A DNA stretch of 64,000 nucleotides from Streptomyces roseofulvus (GTDB lineage Bacteria > Actinomycetota > Actinomycetes > Streptomycetales > Streptomycetaceae): the NCBI RefSeq assembly GCF_039534915.1, contig NZ_BAAAWE010000001.1, forward strand, positions 7,502,001-7,566,000. Reading direction: 5' to 3'. Below the pieces are notes generated by a model, which did no database searches, was not told the origin of the DNA, and saw only the letters and a program-made list of their open reading frames with translations. Positions 51,052 through 60,010 of this stretch are shown in pieces (position 1 is the stretch's first letter; the number at the start of each line of letters is the position of its first letter). Position numbers and translations under genes: made by a program.

Positions 51052-51722
51052 TGGGGCCGGTGATCGAAAGACAGCTCAGCGTCGTCCTGGCCGAGGACTC
51101 CGTCGTCCTGCGCGACGGCATGGTCGAACTGCTCGGCGCCCGCGGCTGCCGGGTGGTCGCCACCGCGGGTACGGCGCCCGAGCTGGTCGCCGCGGTCGAC
51201 GAACACCGGCCCGACGTCGCGGTGGTGGACATCCGGATGCCGCCCACCCACACCGACGAGGGGATCCGCGCCGCCGTCGAGATCCGGGCGCGGATCCCCG
51301 ACGTCGGCATCCTGGTCTTCTCCCAGCACATCGAGACCGTCTGGGCCTCCCGGCTGCTCGCCGCCGGAGCGGCGGGCGTCGGCTACCTGCTGAAGGAACG
51401 GGTCGCCCGCACCGACGAGTTCGTCGAGGCGCTGCACCGGGTCGCGAGCGGGGGCACGGCGCTCGACCCCGAGGTGGTCACCGGGCTGATGCGCGGCGGG
51501 CGGCGCGGCCCCGTGGACACGCTGACGGCGCGGGAGCGCGAGGTGCTGGAGCTGATGGCCCAGGGCCGTTCCAACCGCTCCATCGCCGCGTCGCTGGTGG
51601 TGTCCGAGCGGGCGGTGGAGAAGCACGTCGCCGCCGTCTTCGTGAAGTTCGGCCTGCACGCGACCGGTACCGACAACCGGCGCGTGAAGGCCGTCCTCGC
51701 GTACCTCGCGGAGAGCGGCTGA
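51051..51722 (+). CDS. NarL/LuxR-type response regulator
   Basis: 223 residues. Receiver domain with acidic pair LAEDSVV (14-17), phospho-acceptor Asp60 in DVAVVDIRMPP, Lys in YLLKERVAR; LuxR HTH at about 160-215: LTAREREVLELMAQGRSNRS, IAASLVVSERAVEKHVAAVF. Starts at ATG 51051 overlapping mazG stop (GTG 51060 also possible). It is convergent with the histidine kinase at 51734, 11 bp apart, and is the probable partner. Likely target: the ABC transporter beyond the kinase. Confidence 0.9.
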   Translation: MGPVIERQLSVVLAEDSVVLRDGMVELLGARGCRVVATAGTAPELVAAVDEHRPDVAVVDIRMPPTHTDEGIRAAVEIRARIPDVGILVFSQHIETVWASRLLAAGAAGVGYLLKERVARTDEFVEALHRVASGGTALDPEVVTGLMRGGRRGPVDTLTAREREVLELMAQGRSNRSIAASLVVSERAVEKHVAAVFVKFGLHATGTDNRRVKAVLAYLAESG

Positions 51723-51733
51723 GAGAGCACCGC

Positions 51734-53023
51734 TCACAGCCGCGACGGGAGTTCGGCCGTGACCGTGGTGGGCCCGCCGGGCGGACTGTCGACGGTGAGG
51801 ACGCCGTCCACCGCCGCCAGCCGCTCGGCCAGACCCCTCAGACCCGTGCCGACGCCGGGCGCCGCACCGCCGTGCCCTTCGTCGCGGACGGACAGCCGGA
51901 CCCGCCCGCCGGCCGCGCTCGCCCCGAGCTCGGCCGTGCGCGCACCGCTGTGCCGGGCGACGTTGGTGAGGAGTTCGGCGGCACAGAAGTACACCGCCCG
52001 CTCCACCGCCGGGTCCGGCCGTTCCCGCAGGTCGAGGCGGAGGGTGACCGGGACGGGCGAGGTGGCGGTGAGGCCCGGCAGCGCCTGGGCGAGCCCGCCG
52101 TCGAGCGCCACCGGCCGGATCCCCCGGGTGAGCAGCCGCAGCTCGGCGAGGGTGTCGTCGGTCTGGGCGCGGGCGCGCTCCACCAGGCCGCGCGTCCGCT
52201 CCAGGTCCGGGCCCGCGGCCGGCGCGAGCGCGTCGTCGGCGAGCGAGAGGGTGATGGCCAGCGCGACCAGCCGGGACTGGGTCCCGTCGTGCAGGTCGCG
52301 CTCCAGCCGGTGCAGCCGGTCGGTGTTCTCGGCGAGCAGGACGGCCCGAGCCGCCTCCAGCCGCCGGACCCGCCGCTGCGCCGGTGCCGGACCGAGCAGC
52401 AGGGCCGCGAGCCGCCGGTTCGCGCCGCTCAGCGCCCTGATCGCGCCGGGGACCGCGGCGAGCAGCAGCAGACCCAGCGGTACGGAGACGACGTCGGCCC
52501 AGCCGAACACCCGCGGCTCCGGCTCCAGGAGCCGTACCCAGAGCGGGAAGCCGATCAGCCAGCCGCAGCCGAGCGGGAGCGCCACGGCGGCGGCGAACCC
52601 CAGGACGCCGAGCGGCAGCCGCAGCACCAGGTAGAGCAGGGTGCGCCAGCAGGCCGGGTCCGTCAGCACGGCACGGCCGTACGCGACCGGGCCCGCGGCG
52701 CGGGGGAGCGGCGCCGGCGCCTCGACCCGCTCCCCGAGCAGCCGGCCGACGAGCCTCCGGTGCGGCGCGCCGAGCAGCCGCGCGCCCAGCAGCGCGGCGA
52801 CCACGAAGGGCAGGCCCAGCACCGTGAGCGACAGCAGCACGCCCGCGTACAGGACGGCGATCGCGTAACCGCCGCAGACCAGCGCGAGCGGCAGCCCGAC
52901 GACGGCGAAGAGCCATTCGCCGGCGCCGACGGAGAACCGTCCGCCGCCTCCGGGAGCGGAACCGTCCCCCGGAGCGGCCCCTGGTGCGCCGCCCCCGCCT
53001 CCCGGCTCAGTCACCGTCGCCAC
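51734..53023 (-). CDS. Sensor histidine kinase (HisKA_3 type)
   Basis: 429 residues. Gly/Pro-rich N-terminus, then four membrane helices in the putative-sensor domain (about 36-195), coiled linker, phospho-acceptor His245 in RLERDLHDGTQSRL, and an HATPase_c end with N-box ELLTNVARHSG and G-box DEGHGGAAPGVGTGLRGLAE. It pairs with NarL-type regulators. Senses an envelope signal. GTG 53023 lies inside the end of the permease gene (17-nt overlap), so kinase, permease and ATPase form one operon, while the regulator points toward it from the other side. Confidence 0.9.
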   Translation of the reverse strand: MATVTEPGGGGGAPGAAPGDGSAPGGGGRFSVGAGEWLFAVVGLPLALVCGGYAIAVLYAGVLLSLTVLGLPFVVAALLGARLLGAPHRRLVGRLLGERVEAPAPLPRAAGPVAYGRAVLTDPACWRTLLYLVLRLPLGVLGFAAAVALPLGCGWLIGFPLWVRLLEPEPRVFGWADVVSVPLGLLLLAAVPGAIRALSGANRRLAALLLGPAPAQRRVRRLEAARAVLLAENTDRLHRLERDLHDGTQSRLVALAITLSLADDALAPAAGPDLERTRGLVERARAQTDDTLAELRLLTRGIRPVALDGGLAQALPGLTATSPVPVTLRLDLRERPDPAVERAVYFCAAELLTNVARHSGARTAELGASAAGGRVRLSVRDEGHGGAAPGVGTGLRGLAERLAAVDGVLTVDSPPGGPTTVTAELPSRL

Positions 53024-54386
53024 CCACCCGTTCCGCCGCCGGGCCGCGGACCGTCCGCGCCCCCGTGACCAGGATGACCGGGATCGTCAGCGCCGCGGCA
53101 CCCGCCACGATCCAGCCCCAGGCGGCCAGGGGGACGGTCGGCACGGCCGAGCCGGTCACGGCCGTGCTGAACGCGGCCGACGCGGCACCCGCGACGGTGG
53201 CGCCGAGCAGCACGCCCACCACCGTGGTGAGCACCGCCTCCACGGTCAGCACGCGCAGCAACTGCGACGACGTCGCACCCACCAGCCGCAGCAGCGCGAA
53301 CTCGCGCCGCCGCCCCGCGGTCACGGCGACGAGCGTGTTGACCGTGGAGACGGACGCGAAGCAGACCAGCAGCGCCAGCTCGCTCTGGCGCAGCCACACG
53401 TCCGTGTCCGAGGTGACGCCGGACGCCGTCATGCCCGGCGCGTTCCCGGCGGTGCTCGTCATGATCGACATGGTGCCCGACAGGCCCACCAGGAGCGCGA
53501 CGGGCACCACGGCGGACGAGAGCCGCCGCGCGTACCCGCACAGGTTGGCATCGGCCAGCCACCCCGCCCGGGGCGCCAGGAGCCGGACCGGTGTGCCCGC
53601 CGCGGCCGCCAGGAGGCGCGCCGCGAGCGGGCCCAGCAGGGCGACCGCGACCAGCAGCACCAGCGAACCGAGCAGCGCCGCCTGCCCCGCCTTGTCCGCC
53701 TCCGCCGCCGGCCGCGTCGCCGCCAGCCGCAGCAGCAGGCCGCCACCGGCCAGCGCGACGACGCCGGCGAGCAGCCGCGGCGCGCCGGTCCGCGCGTGCT
53801 CGGTCGCACTGGCGGTGAGGGCGGCGGCGGGCGCGATCCGGGAGATCCGGCGGGCGGCGACGGCCGTGGCGGCCAGGCCGACGGTGAGGGCGGCGGCCAG
53901 GGCGATCACCATGGGCAGGAGGGTGTCCGGCACCCGCAGGCCCGGGGCGGCCATGCCGCGCCGTTGGAGCTCGCCGAGGAAGCGGCGGGCCGCGGCGGCG
54001 CCGGCGACCCATCCCGGCGCGGTGGCCAGCAGCGTCGTCGCCACGACCTGGCCGCGGACCAGCCGGCGCGTCTGGCGGGGGGTGGCCGCGACGGTGCGGA
54101 GCAGGGCGAGTTCGCGGTGCTGCTGCCGGAGGGCGAAACCGAGCGCGTTGACCACGACGAAGAACGCGACCAGGACGGCGATCTCACCGAAGGCGCCCGC
54201 GATCACCATCGGTCCGGGGCCGGCGACCGCCCGCCGGTCCTCCTCGCCGGCGGTGAGACCGGCGGCGAACAGCAGGCCGAACATCGTCAGCGTGGCGATG
54301 GCCAGGAAGAGGGCGACGGCCAGGCCGGCGAAGGCGGCCGGGCGCCGGCGGAGCGGCGCCAGGGCGAGCGTGATCACCGGGCTCAC
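53007..54386 (-). CDS. FtsX-like ABC transporter permease
   Basis: 459 residues, two FtsX domains. Each has the long extracytoplasmic segment and helix triplets: GEIAVLVAFFVVVNALGFAL, QQHRELALLRTVAATPRQTR, and later ELALLVCFASVSTVNTLVAV, RRREFALLRLVGATSSQLLR. ABC-3-type permeases of this kind export peptides, lipids or antibiotics, or act in mechanotransduction. GTG 54386 overlaps the ATPase stop (GTGA); its 3' end overlaps the kinase. Confidence 0.9.
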   Translation of the reverse strand: MSPVITLALAPLRRRPAAFAGLAVALFLAIATLTMFGLLFAAGLTAGEEDRRAVAGPGPMVIAGAFGEIAVLVAFFVVVNALGFALRQQHRELALLRTVAATPRQTRRLVRGQVVATTLLATAPGWVAGAAAARRFLGELQRRGMAAPGLRVPDTLLPMVIALAAALTVGLAATAVAARRISRIAPAAALTASATEHARTGAPRLLAGVVALAGGGLLLRLAATRPAAEADKAGQAALLGSLVLLVAVALLGPLAARLLAAAAGTPVRLLAPRAGWLADANLCGYARRLSSAVVPVALLVGLSGTMSIMTSTAGNAPGMTASGVTSDTDVWLRQSELALLVCFASVSTVNTLVAVTAGRRREFALLRLVGATSSQLLRVLTVEAVLTTVVGVLLGATVAGAASAAFSTAVTGSAVPTVPLAAWGWIVAGAAALTIPVILVTGARTVRGPAAERVGGDGD

Positions 54387-55135
54387 CCGCCCAGCCGGCT
54401 CAGGCGCTCGGCGACCTGCGCGGCGGACGGCCGGTCGAGCGCGTCCACCAGGACCCCGTCGGCGAGCAGCAGCACCCGGTCCGCGTATCCGGCGGCGACC
54501 GGGTCATGGGTCACCATCACGCAGGTCTGCCCCTCCCGGTCCACCCCGGCCCGCAGCAGGGCGAGGATCTCGTGGCCGGTGGCCCGGTCGAGCGCGCCGG
54601 TCGGCTCGTCGGCGAAGAGCACCCGCGGCCGGGCGACCAGCGCGCGGGCGATGGCCACCCGCTGTTGCTGCCCGCCCGACAGCTGCCCGGGCCGGTGCCG
54701 CTCGCGCCCGGCGAGCCCGACCCGGGCGAGCGCGTCCAGGACCAGGCGCCGGTCGGGGCGTTCGCCGGCCAGGCGGCCGGGCAGCTCGACGTTCTGGGCG
54801 ACGGTCATCGCCGGCATCAGGTTGAACGCCTGGAAGACGAAACCGACCCGGCTGCGGCGCAGTTCCGCCAGCCGTCGTTCGGGCAGCCGGGAGATCTCCG
54901 TACCACCCCACCAGACGGAGCCGCCGGTGGGCCGGTCCATGCCCGCGAGGCAGTGCAGCAGGGTGGTCTTGCCGGAACCCGACGGCCCCATCACGGCCGT
55001 GAACGTGCCGGGCGCGAGGTTCACCGACACCCCGTTCAGCGCGTGCACCGCCGCGCCGCCCCGCCCGTACACGCGGCGCAGGTCCTCCGCCCGCGCGGCC
55101 GCTTCCGTCCCGATGTCCTTCGCCGTCTCGATCAT
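54383..55135 (-). CDS. ABC transporter ATPase (LolD/MacB type)
   Basis: 250 residues. Walker A GPSGSGKTTLLHCLAGMDRP, Q-loop GFVFQAFNLMPAMTV, signature LSGGQQQRVAIARALVARPR, Walker B VLFADEPTGALD, H-loop VTHDPVAAGYADR. LolD/MacB/FtsE-type subunit for the FtsX permease that follows. First gene of a three-gene operon ATPase-permease-kinase. The strand-opposite response regulator lies after the kinase. Confidence 0.93.
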   Translation of the reverse strand: MIETAKDIGTEAAARAEDLRRVYGRGGAAVHALNGVSVNLAPGTFTAVMGPSGSGKTTLLHCLAGMDRPTGGSVWWGGTEISRLPERRLAELRRSRVGFVFQAFNLMPAMTVAQNVELPGRLAGERPDRRLVLDALARVGLAGRERHRPGQLSGGQQQRVAIARALVARPRVLFADEPTGALDRATGHEILALLRAGVDREGQTCVMVTHDPVAAGYADRVLLLADGVLVDALDRPSAAQVAERLSRLGG

Positions 55136-55248
55136 GCCCCCATCCTGGGCGGACGGCCCCTGACCAGGCGATGGTGCCCGCACCCGAACCGGGGGTTCGG
55201 AAAACCGAACGGCACGCACGTGCGCGCGTGCGGGGGACGGCGGACGCG

Positions 55249-56766
55249 TCAGTGCGCCGACGTGGTGGCGAGGCGGGCCCGGAGGGCCGTACCGGACGGG
55301 TCGAGGCCGGTGATCTCGACGGTCTTGCCGCGCCGGGCGTACGCCGCCTCGACGGCGTCCAGCGCGGCGACGGCCGACGCGTCCGAGATCCGCGCGGCGG
55401 AGAGGTCGACCACGACCCGGTCCGGGTCGCCGGCGGGGTCGAAGCGGTCGGCGAACGCCTCGGCGGAGGCGAAGAACAGCTCGCCCGAGACCCGGTACAC
55501 GGTGGTCGCCCCGTCGGGGTCGGTGACGGAGGTGACGGTGGTGCGGCGGGCGACCCGCCGGGCGAACACCAGGGTGGCGGTGAGCGAACCGACGACGACG
55601 CCGAGGGCGAGGTTGTGGGAGACCAGGACGCAGCCCAGCGTCACCAGCATGACGACGGTCTCCCCTACGGGTGTGCGCCGCAGGGTGCGCGGGGCGACCG
55701 ACTCCCAGTCGAAGGCCGCGACGGACACGATCACCATGACCGCCACCAGCGCGGCCATCGGGATGCGCGAGACCACCGGCCCGAGGACCACGCACAGGAC
55801 CATCAGGAACACGCCGGCGAGGAAGGTGGAGACCCGGGTCCTGGCCCCGGCCACCTTCACGTTCATCATCGTCTGGCCGATGACCGCGCAGCCGCCCATG
55901 CCGCCGAAGAGGCCGGTGACGACGTTCGCGATCCCCTGGCCGACCGACTCCCGGGTCTTGTTCGACGGGGTGTCGGTGAGGTCGTCGACGAGCTTCGCCG
56001 TCAGCAGCGACTCCACCAGGCCGACGAGGGCCACGGCGAGGGCGTACGGGGCGATCGTCGCCAGTGTGCCGGCGGTGAACGGCACGTCGGGCAGGCCGGG
56101 GACGGGCAGCGCCGACGGCAGCGCGCCCCGGTCGCCGACGGTCGGCACCGCGATCCCGGCGGCCACCGTCACCAGGGTGAGGACGGTGATGGTGACGAGC
56201 GGGGCGGGTATCAGCGTCGTCACCTTCGGGAAGAGGACGAGCAGGACGATGCCGCCCGCGATCAGCCCGTACACGGCCATGGGCACGTTCCGGGTCTCGG
56301 GGAGCTGGGCGAGGAAGACCAGGGCGGCCAGCGAGTTCACGGATCCGACCAGCACCGGCCGCGGGACGAACCGCATCAGCTTCGCCACCCCGACGAGCCC
56401 CAGCACGATCTGGAAGAGGCCGGCGAGGATGACGGTGGCGATCAGGAACTGGACGCCGTGCTCCCGGTTGACCGGCGCGATGACGAGCGCGACGGCTCCG
56501 GTGGCCGCCGAGACCATCGCCCGCCGTCCGCCCACGATCGCCGTCGTGACGGCCATCGTGAACGACGCGAAGAGGCCCATCGCCGGATCGACCCCGGCGA
56601 TCACCGAGAAGGCGATGGCCTCCGGGATCAGCGCCAGCGCGACGACGAGCCCCGCCAGCACCTCGGTCCGCCACACCCGGGGATCGCGCAGCCAGTCGGG
56701 CTTCGGGACACGGAACCGGGAGGCGGCCGGGGTCGGGGCGGAGGCGGGGGCGACGGCGGAAGGCAA
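55249..56766 (-). CDS. SulP-family anion permease with STAS domain
   Basis: 505 residues. Ten or more helices with SulP motifs (DPRVWRTEVLAGLVVALALI, PEAIAFSVIAGVDPAMGLFA, GGMGGCAVIGQTMMNVKVAG) and a C-terminal STAS domain (about 405-500, VYRVSGELFFASAEAFADRF, VVVDLSAARISDASAV). It imports sulfate, bicarbonate or a related anion; the anion cannot be read. TTG start at 56766 with a poor Shine-Dalgarno, so the exact start is uncertain. Probably monocistronic. Confidence 0.9.
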   Translation of the reverse strand: MPSAVAPASAPTPAASRFRVPKPDWLRDPRVWRTEVLAGLVVALALIPEAIAFSVIAGVDPAMGLFASFTMAVTTAIVGGRRAMVSAATGAVALVIAPVNREHGVQFLIATVILAGLFQIVLGLVGVAKLMRFVPRPVLVGSVNSLAALVFLAQLPETRNVPMAVYGLIAGGIVLLVLFPKVTTLIPAPLVTITVLTLVTVAAGIAVPTVGDRGALPSALPVPGLPDVPFTAGTLATIAPYALAVALVGLVESLLTAKLVDDLTDTPSNKTRESVGQGIANVVTGLFGGMGGCAVIGQTMMNVKVAGARTRVSTFLAGVFLMVLCVVLGPVVSRIPMAALVAVMVIVSVAAFDWESVAPRTLRRTPVGETVVMLVTLGCVLVSHNLALGVVVGSLTATLVFARRVARRTTVTSVTDPDGATTVYRVSGELFFASAEAFADRFDPAGDPDRVVVDLSAARISDASAVAALDAVEAAYARRGKTVEITGLDPSGTALRARLATTSAH

Positions 56767-56901
56767 GAGAGGGGGACCTGTCGTACGGGGGAGGGGGGAG
56801 TCCCGGGCGGCGGCGCGGCGGCTCGGGCGACCCGGAGACTTTACCCGTCCGGGCCGTCCGGGGCCGATCGCGTGTGCGACAGGGCGGGGCTCGACCGGGC
56901 G

Positions 56902-57381
56902 TCAGCTCTCGCGGACGGGGTGCTTGCTGAGGATGGACACCCGGTTGAAGGCGTTGATCGTGATGGCCACCCAGATCACGGCGGAGAGCGCGGCGTCGTC
57001 CAGGACCTCGCGGGCCTCGGCGTACGCACGCTCCTGCGCGTCGGCGTCGGCCGGGTGGGTGGTGGCCTCGGCGAGGGCGAGGGCGGCCCGCTCGCTCGGG
57101 GTGAAGATCTGGGTGTCCCGCCAGGCCGCGAGCACGCCGAGGCGGCGGGGGGTCTCGCCGGCGGCGAGCGCGGCGCGGGTGTGGGTGTCGAGGCAGTACG
57201 CGCAACCGTTGAGCTGGGACACGCGCAGGTTCACCAGCTCGACGAGGATGCGGTCGAGACCCGCCTCGTCGGCGGCGGCGCGCACCGTCTGGGCCGTCCT
57301 GACGTACGCCTTGAAGGCGTCGGGGGTCTGCTTGTCGAGGAAGATCCGCTGCCCGGCCGGTGCCGCCACGGCGTCGCTCAC
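56902..57381 (-). CDS. Carboxymuconolactone decarboxylase/AhpD-like protein
   Basis: 159 residues. CxxC redox motif with general acid: SQLNGCAYCLDTHTRAALAA (about 62-80), as in AhpD-type alkylhydroperoxidases. DDAALSAVIWVAITINAFNR is the conserved C-terminal helix. Likely a peroxide or carbon-electrophile defence enzyme using a thiol cofactor. GTG 57381 follows AAGGAG at 7 nt. An AT-rich inverted repeat upstream (57443-57464) is its likely operator. Confidence 0.9.
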   Translation of the reverse strand: MSDAVAAPAGQRIFLDKQTPDAFKAYVRTAQTVRAAADEAGLDRILVELVNLRVSQLNGCAYCLDTHTRAALAAGETPRRLGVLAAWRDTQIFTPSERAALALAEATTHPADADAQERAYAEAREVLDDAALSAVIWVAITINAFNRVSILSKHPVRES

Positions 57382-57442
57382 TGTCCGCTCCTTCGCCTCG
57401 CCCCGCGCGTGCCGCGGGCCGTGGGGTCATCATCCCCCGATT

Positions 57443-57464
57443 GTTGGTTGAAAATCAAACTAAC
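57443..57464. promoter_or_regulatory. AT-rich imperfect palindrome upstream of AhpD-like gene
   Basis: GTTGGTTGAAA-ATCAAACTAAC: 8 of 11 positions pair. It is one of the few AT-rich patches in the window and lies about 60 bp before the gene. Size and composition fit a MarR-type redox regulator site; that is inference. Confidence 0.55.
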
Positions 57465-57486
57465 CGGGGAGGTGGCGCCGGAACGG

Positions 57487-57527
57487 CCCGGGAGCCCGCC
57501 GCCCACGGAGGGCGGCGGGCTCCCGGG
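57487..57527 (-). terminator. Strong hairpin after the small hydrophobic protein gene
   Basis: 18-bp perfect stem (57487-57504 with 57510-57527) and a 5-nt ACGGA loop, 13 bp past the stop at 57541. The most stable hairpin I find in the window. Confidence 0.8.
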
Positions 57528-57540
57528 GACGGGGTCCGGA

Positions 57541-57696
57541 TCACCAGCGGTACCACCGCGAACCCGAGCCGTGGAACAGGAAGCCGAGCACCCACAGGAC
57601 CAGCACCGCAAGGGCGACGTACCAGAGGGCCTCGACGGCGAAGCCGGTGCCGAAGAGCACCAGGATCAGGAGAAGGACGAGCAGGAGCGGAACCAT
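57541..57696 (-). CDS. Small hydrophobic membrane protein, 51 aa
   Basis: MVPLLLVLLLILVLFGTGFA then VEALWYVALAVLVLWVLGFL and the basic tail GSGSRWYRW: two membrane helices. It matches a widespread short actinomycete protein annotated only as hydrophobic protein, often in stress regulons. ATG 57696 with GAAAGG at about 8 nt; a strong terminator follows. Too short for many gene finders. Confidence 0.8.
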   Translation of the reverse strand: MVPLLLVLLLILVLFGTGFAVEALWYVALAVLVLWVLGFLFHGSGSRWYRW

Positions 57697-57754
57697 GACC
57701 AGGACCTTTCGAGTGTCGGGGGGACGTGGGCGGACCGATGTCGGGCGCCAGGGG

Positions 57755-58330
57755 TCAGCGGGGCGGCATCGGCTGCCGCCCGTCCGGGAAGCCGGGGGGA
57801 TCGGACGGATCGGAAGGAGGCGGAGGAGAGGGGGAAGGAGATACGGGACCGGGCTCCGCGCCGGGGGAGCGCGCCGCGCCGGCGGGCCGGAGCCGGCCGC
57901 GCCGGTCGCCGGTCGCCCCGTGCCGGTCCTCGACGAAGTCCTTGAAGCGCCGCAGGTCACCGGAGACCCGGCTGGACACCACGCCCAGCGCCGCGGCCGC
58001 CTTCTCGGCCGGCCCCCGCGGTTCCAGCTCCATCACCAGCCGCACGCGCGTGTGCGTGGTGCCGACCGGTTCGAAGGTCACCACGCCCCGCTGGCGCACC
58101 TCGCCGCCCACGGTGCGCCAGGCGATCCGCTCGTCCGGCGACTGGTCGACGATCTCGGTGTCGAACGCGCGGCGGACCCCGGCGATGCTCGTCCGCCAGT
58201 GCAGATGCCGCTCGTCGGTCTGCTCGACCGCCACCACGCCGTGCATGAAGCGGGGGAACTCCTCGAACCGCGTCCACTGGTCGTACACCCGCTTCAGCGG
58301 CGCCTGGACCAGGACGCTCTCGCGGACCAT
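57755..58330 (-). CDS. SRPBCC/polyketide-cyclase-like protein
   Basis: 191 residues. SRPBCC (Bet v 1) fold: ESVLVQAPLKRVYDQWTRFE, EFPRFMHGVVAVEQTDERHL, TVGGEVRQRGVVTFEPVGTT, HTRVRLVMELEPRGPAEKAA. Residues after about 140 are a Pro/Ser-rich disordered tail ending PPGFPDGRQPMPPR. This branch binds lipids or acts on cell-envelope molecules; not a biosynthetic cyclase here. ATG 58330 has GAGGAGG at 8 nt, better than GTG 58339. Confidence 0.82.
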   Translation of the reverse strand: MVRESVLVQAPLKRVYDQWTRFEEFPRFMHGVVAVEQTDERHLHWRTSIAGVRRAFDTEIVDQSPDERIAWRTVGGEVRQRGVVTFEPVGTTHTRVRLVMELEPRGPAEKAAAALGVVSSRVSGDLRRFKDFVEDRHGATGDRRGRLRPAGAARSPGAEPGPVSPSPSPPPPSDPSDPPGFPDGRQPMPPR

Positions 58331-58524
58331 GTTCGTCACCTCCTCGAACGGCCGGGCGGAGCCGGCGCCTCATCCCGCGTGTGCCCCGCACCGGCCGGAG
58401 CACTCGCGCGAACCCGGCCCGGGCTGCCCGGTCCTGCCCCTCCGCCCTTGTCCCGGGCCCGCGCGTCGCGGAGGATCTTCCTTGATCGACCAGGTGGGGA
58501 CTCGAGGGGAAGGGCCGGAGCGCG

Positions 58525-60003
58525 ATGACGACGCTGATCAAGGGGGGCAACGGCTTCGTGCCCTCGGTGCCGTTGCGGATCGCCGTACGCGGCCGGGGCA
58601 TGGACGCGATGGCGCTCCTGCTCACCGAGCGGGGGCTCGTCCGGGGCGACGCCGACGTGGTCTTCCACGGACAGCCCGCGCACCCGAACGGCGCCGTGCG
58701 GTTCGCCCGGGCCGAGGACGGCGGCGACTGGCTGGAGGTCGGGCTGCCGGCCCTCGAACCTGACGTCGACCGCGTGCTCGTCGTCGGCTCCACCGACCGG
58801 GGAGCCCTCCGGGACGTGCCCGGCCTCTCCGTGGAGGCGTTCGCCCCGGACGGCACCCCGGTCGCCCGGTACGACGTGACCGACGCGGCGGGGGAGACCG
58901 CGATGGTGCTCGCCGAGCTCTACCGAAGGGCCGGCGGCTGGAAGTTCCGGGCCGTCGGACAGGGCTGGGCCAACGGCCTGGAGGGCCTGGCCACCGACCA
59001 CGGCGTGCACGTCGCCGGCGCGGAGCCGCGGACCGCCCCCGCACCGCACACACCCCCACCGGCCGTCGCGACCCCGGCGCCCGCCTTCGCGCCCCCGCCC
59101 GCGCCGCCCGCCTTCGGCCCCGGCGTCCCCGTTCCGGCCCCGGCCCCGGCCCCCGCGCCGGGCTTCGCGCCCCCGCCGGCCGCGCCCGCCGCGTACGCCC
59201 CGCCCGGAGTCGTACCCGGAACCGTCCCCGCTCCCCTGCCCGCCCCCGCGCCGTATCCGGCGCCGGCCCCGCACGGAGCCGCCCAGGCTCCCGCAGCGCC
59301 GGTGCCGCCGGCCCTGGACGACGCGTGGACGTACGGGCCCGTGTTCGCCCCGTACGTCGAGACGGGGCGCGACAACGACGTGCTCACCGTGGAGGGGCTG
59401 CCGCCCGGCCCCGTCATCGTGCAGCTGGAGGTCCCGGACGCCGGCTACACGTGCCTGGACGTCCTCGACAAGCGCAACAAGGACACGGACAACCTGATCA
59501 GCAGCACCGAGGACCACTACGTCGGCCGGGTGCTCGCCACCGTCCCCACCAGCGGCACCCTGCGGCTCCGGCTGGAGGCCGAGGGCCCGTGGCGGTTCGA
59601 GGTCGCGCCGCTCGCCTCGGCCCGGCGGCTGACCGAGCGGGAGGCGGAGTTCCGGGGCCCGGACGTGCTGCTGCACACCCTCGGCGTCGCCGACCTCGCG
59701 ATCCACTACCGGGGCGACAGCAACCTCATCGTCAACGTCTTCGAGCTGGCCGGGCACGAGGACCCCACCGTGCTCCCGGACGACGACTACCTGATCAGCG
59801 AGATCGGCCCGCGCCGCGAGCGGGCGCCGCTGCCCGAGGGCCCGCTCGTCGTCCAGTTCGAGTACGCGGACGGACCGTGGACCGCCCGGCTGGAGCGCGT
59901 CCAGCCGCGCACCGGCCCGCTCTTCCCCGGAGCCGCCCCCGCGAGCCCCTGGCAGGCGCCCGCCCCGGCGGCCGACCGCAAGGGCTGGTTCCCCCGCCGC
60001 TGA
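58525..60003 (+). CDS. TerD-family protein with long Pro/Ala linker and unique C-terminal domain
   Basis: 492 residues. N-terminal domain 1-165 (MTTLIKGGNGFVPSVPLRIA, DADVVFHGQPAHPNGAVRFA, VLVVGSTDRGALRDVPGLSV, AMVLAELYRRAGGWKFRAVG) is TerD/stress-like, with possible Ca-binding acidic loops. Residues about 168-265 are almost pure Pro/Ala. A C-terminal domain (about 275-470) starts DDAWTYGPVFAPYVETGRDN and has internal beta repeats; not recognised. ATG 58525 has GGAG upstream at about 8 nt. Possibly a membrane-stress or tellurite-type protein. Confidence 0.8.
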   Translation: MTTLIKGGNGFVPSVPLRIAVRGRGMDAMALLLTERGLVRGDADVVFHGQPAHPNGAVRFARAEDGGDWLEVGLPALEPDVDRVLVVGSTDRGALRDVPGLSVEAFAPDGTPVARYDVTDAAGETAMVLAELYRRAGGWKFRAVGQGWANGLEGLATDHGVHVAGAEPRTAPAPHTPPPAVATPAPAFAPPPAPPAFGPGVPVPAPAPAPAPGFAPPPAAPAAYAPPGVVPGTVPAPLPAPAPYPAPAPHGAAQAPAAPVPPALDDAWTYGPVFAPYVETGRDNDVLTVEGLPPGPVIVQLEVPDAGYTCLDVLDKRNKDTDNLISSTEDHYVGRVLATVPTSGTLRLRLEAEGPWRFEVAPLASARRLTEREAEFRGPDVLLHTLGVADLAIHYRGDSNLIVNVFELAGHEDPTVLPDDDYLISEIGPRRERAPLPEGPLVVQFEYADGPWTARLERVQPRTGPLFPGAAPASPWQAPAPAADRKGWFPRR

Positions 60004-60010
60004 GGCGGCG

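Noticed and set aside
56767..56901. Riboswitch upstream of the SulP gene
   Set aside because: No conserved guanidine, SAM or other aptamer core visible in the 135 bp.
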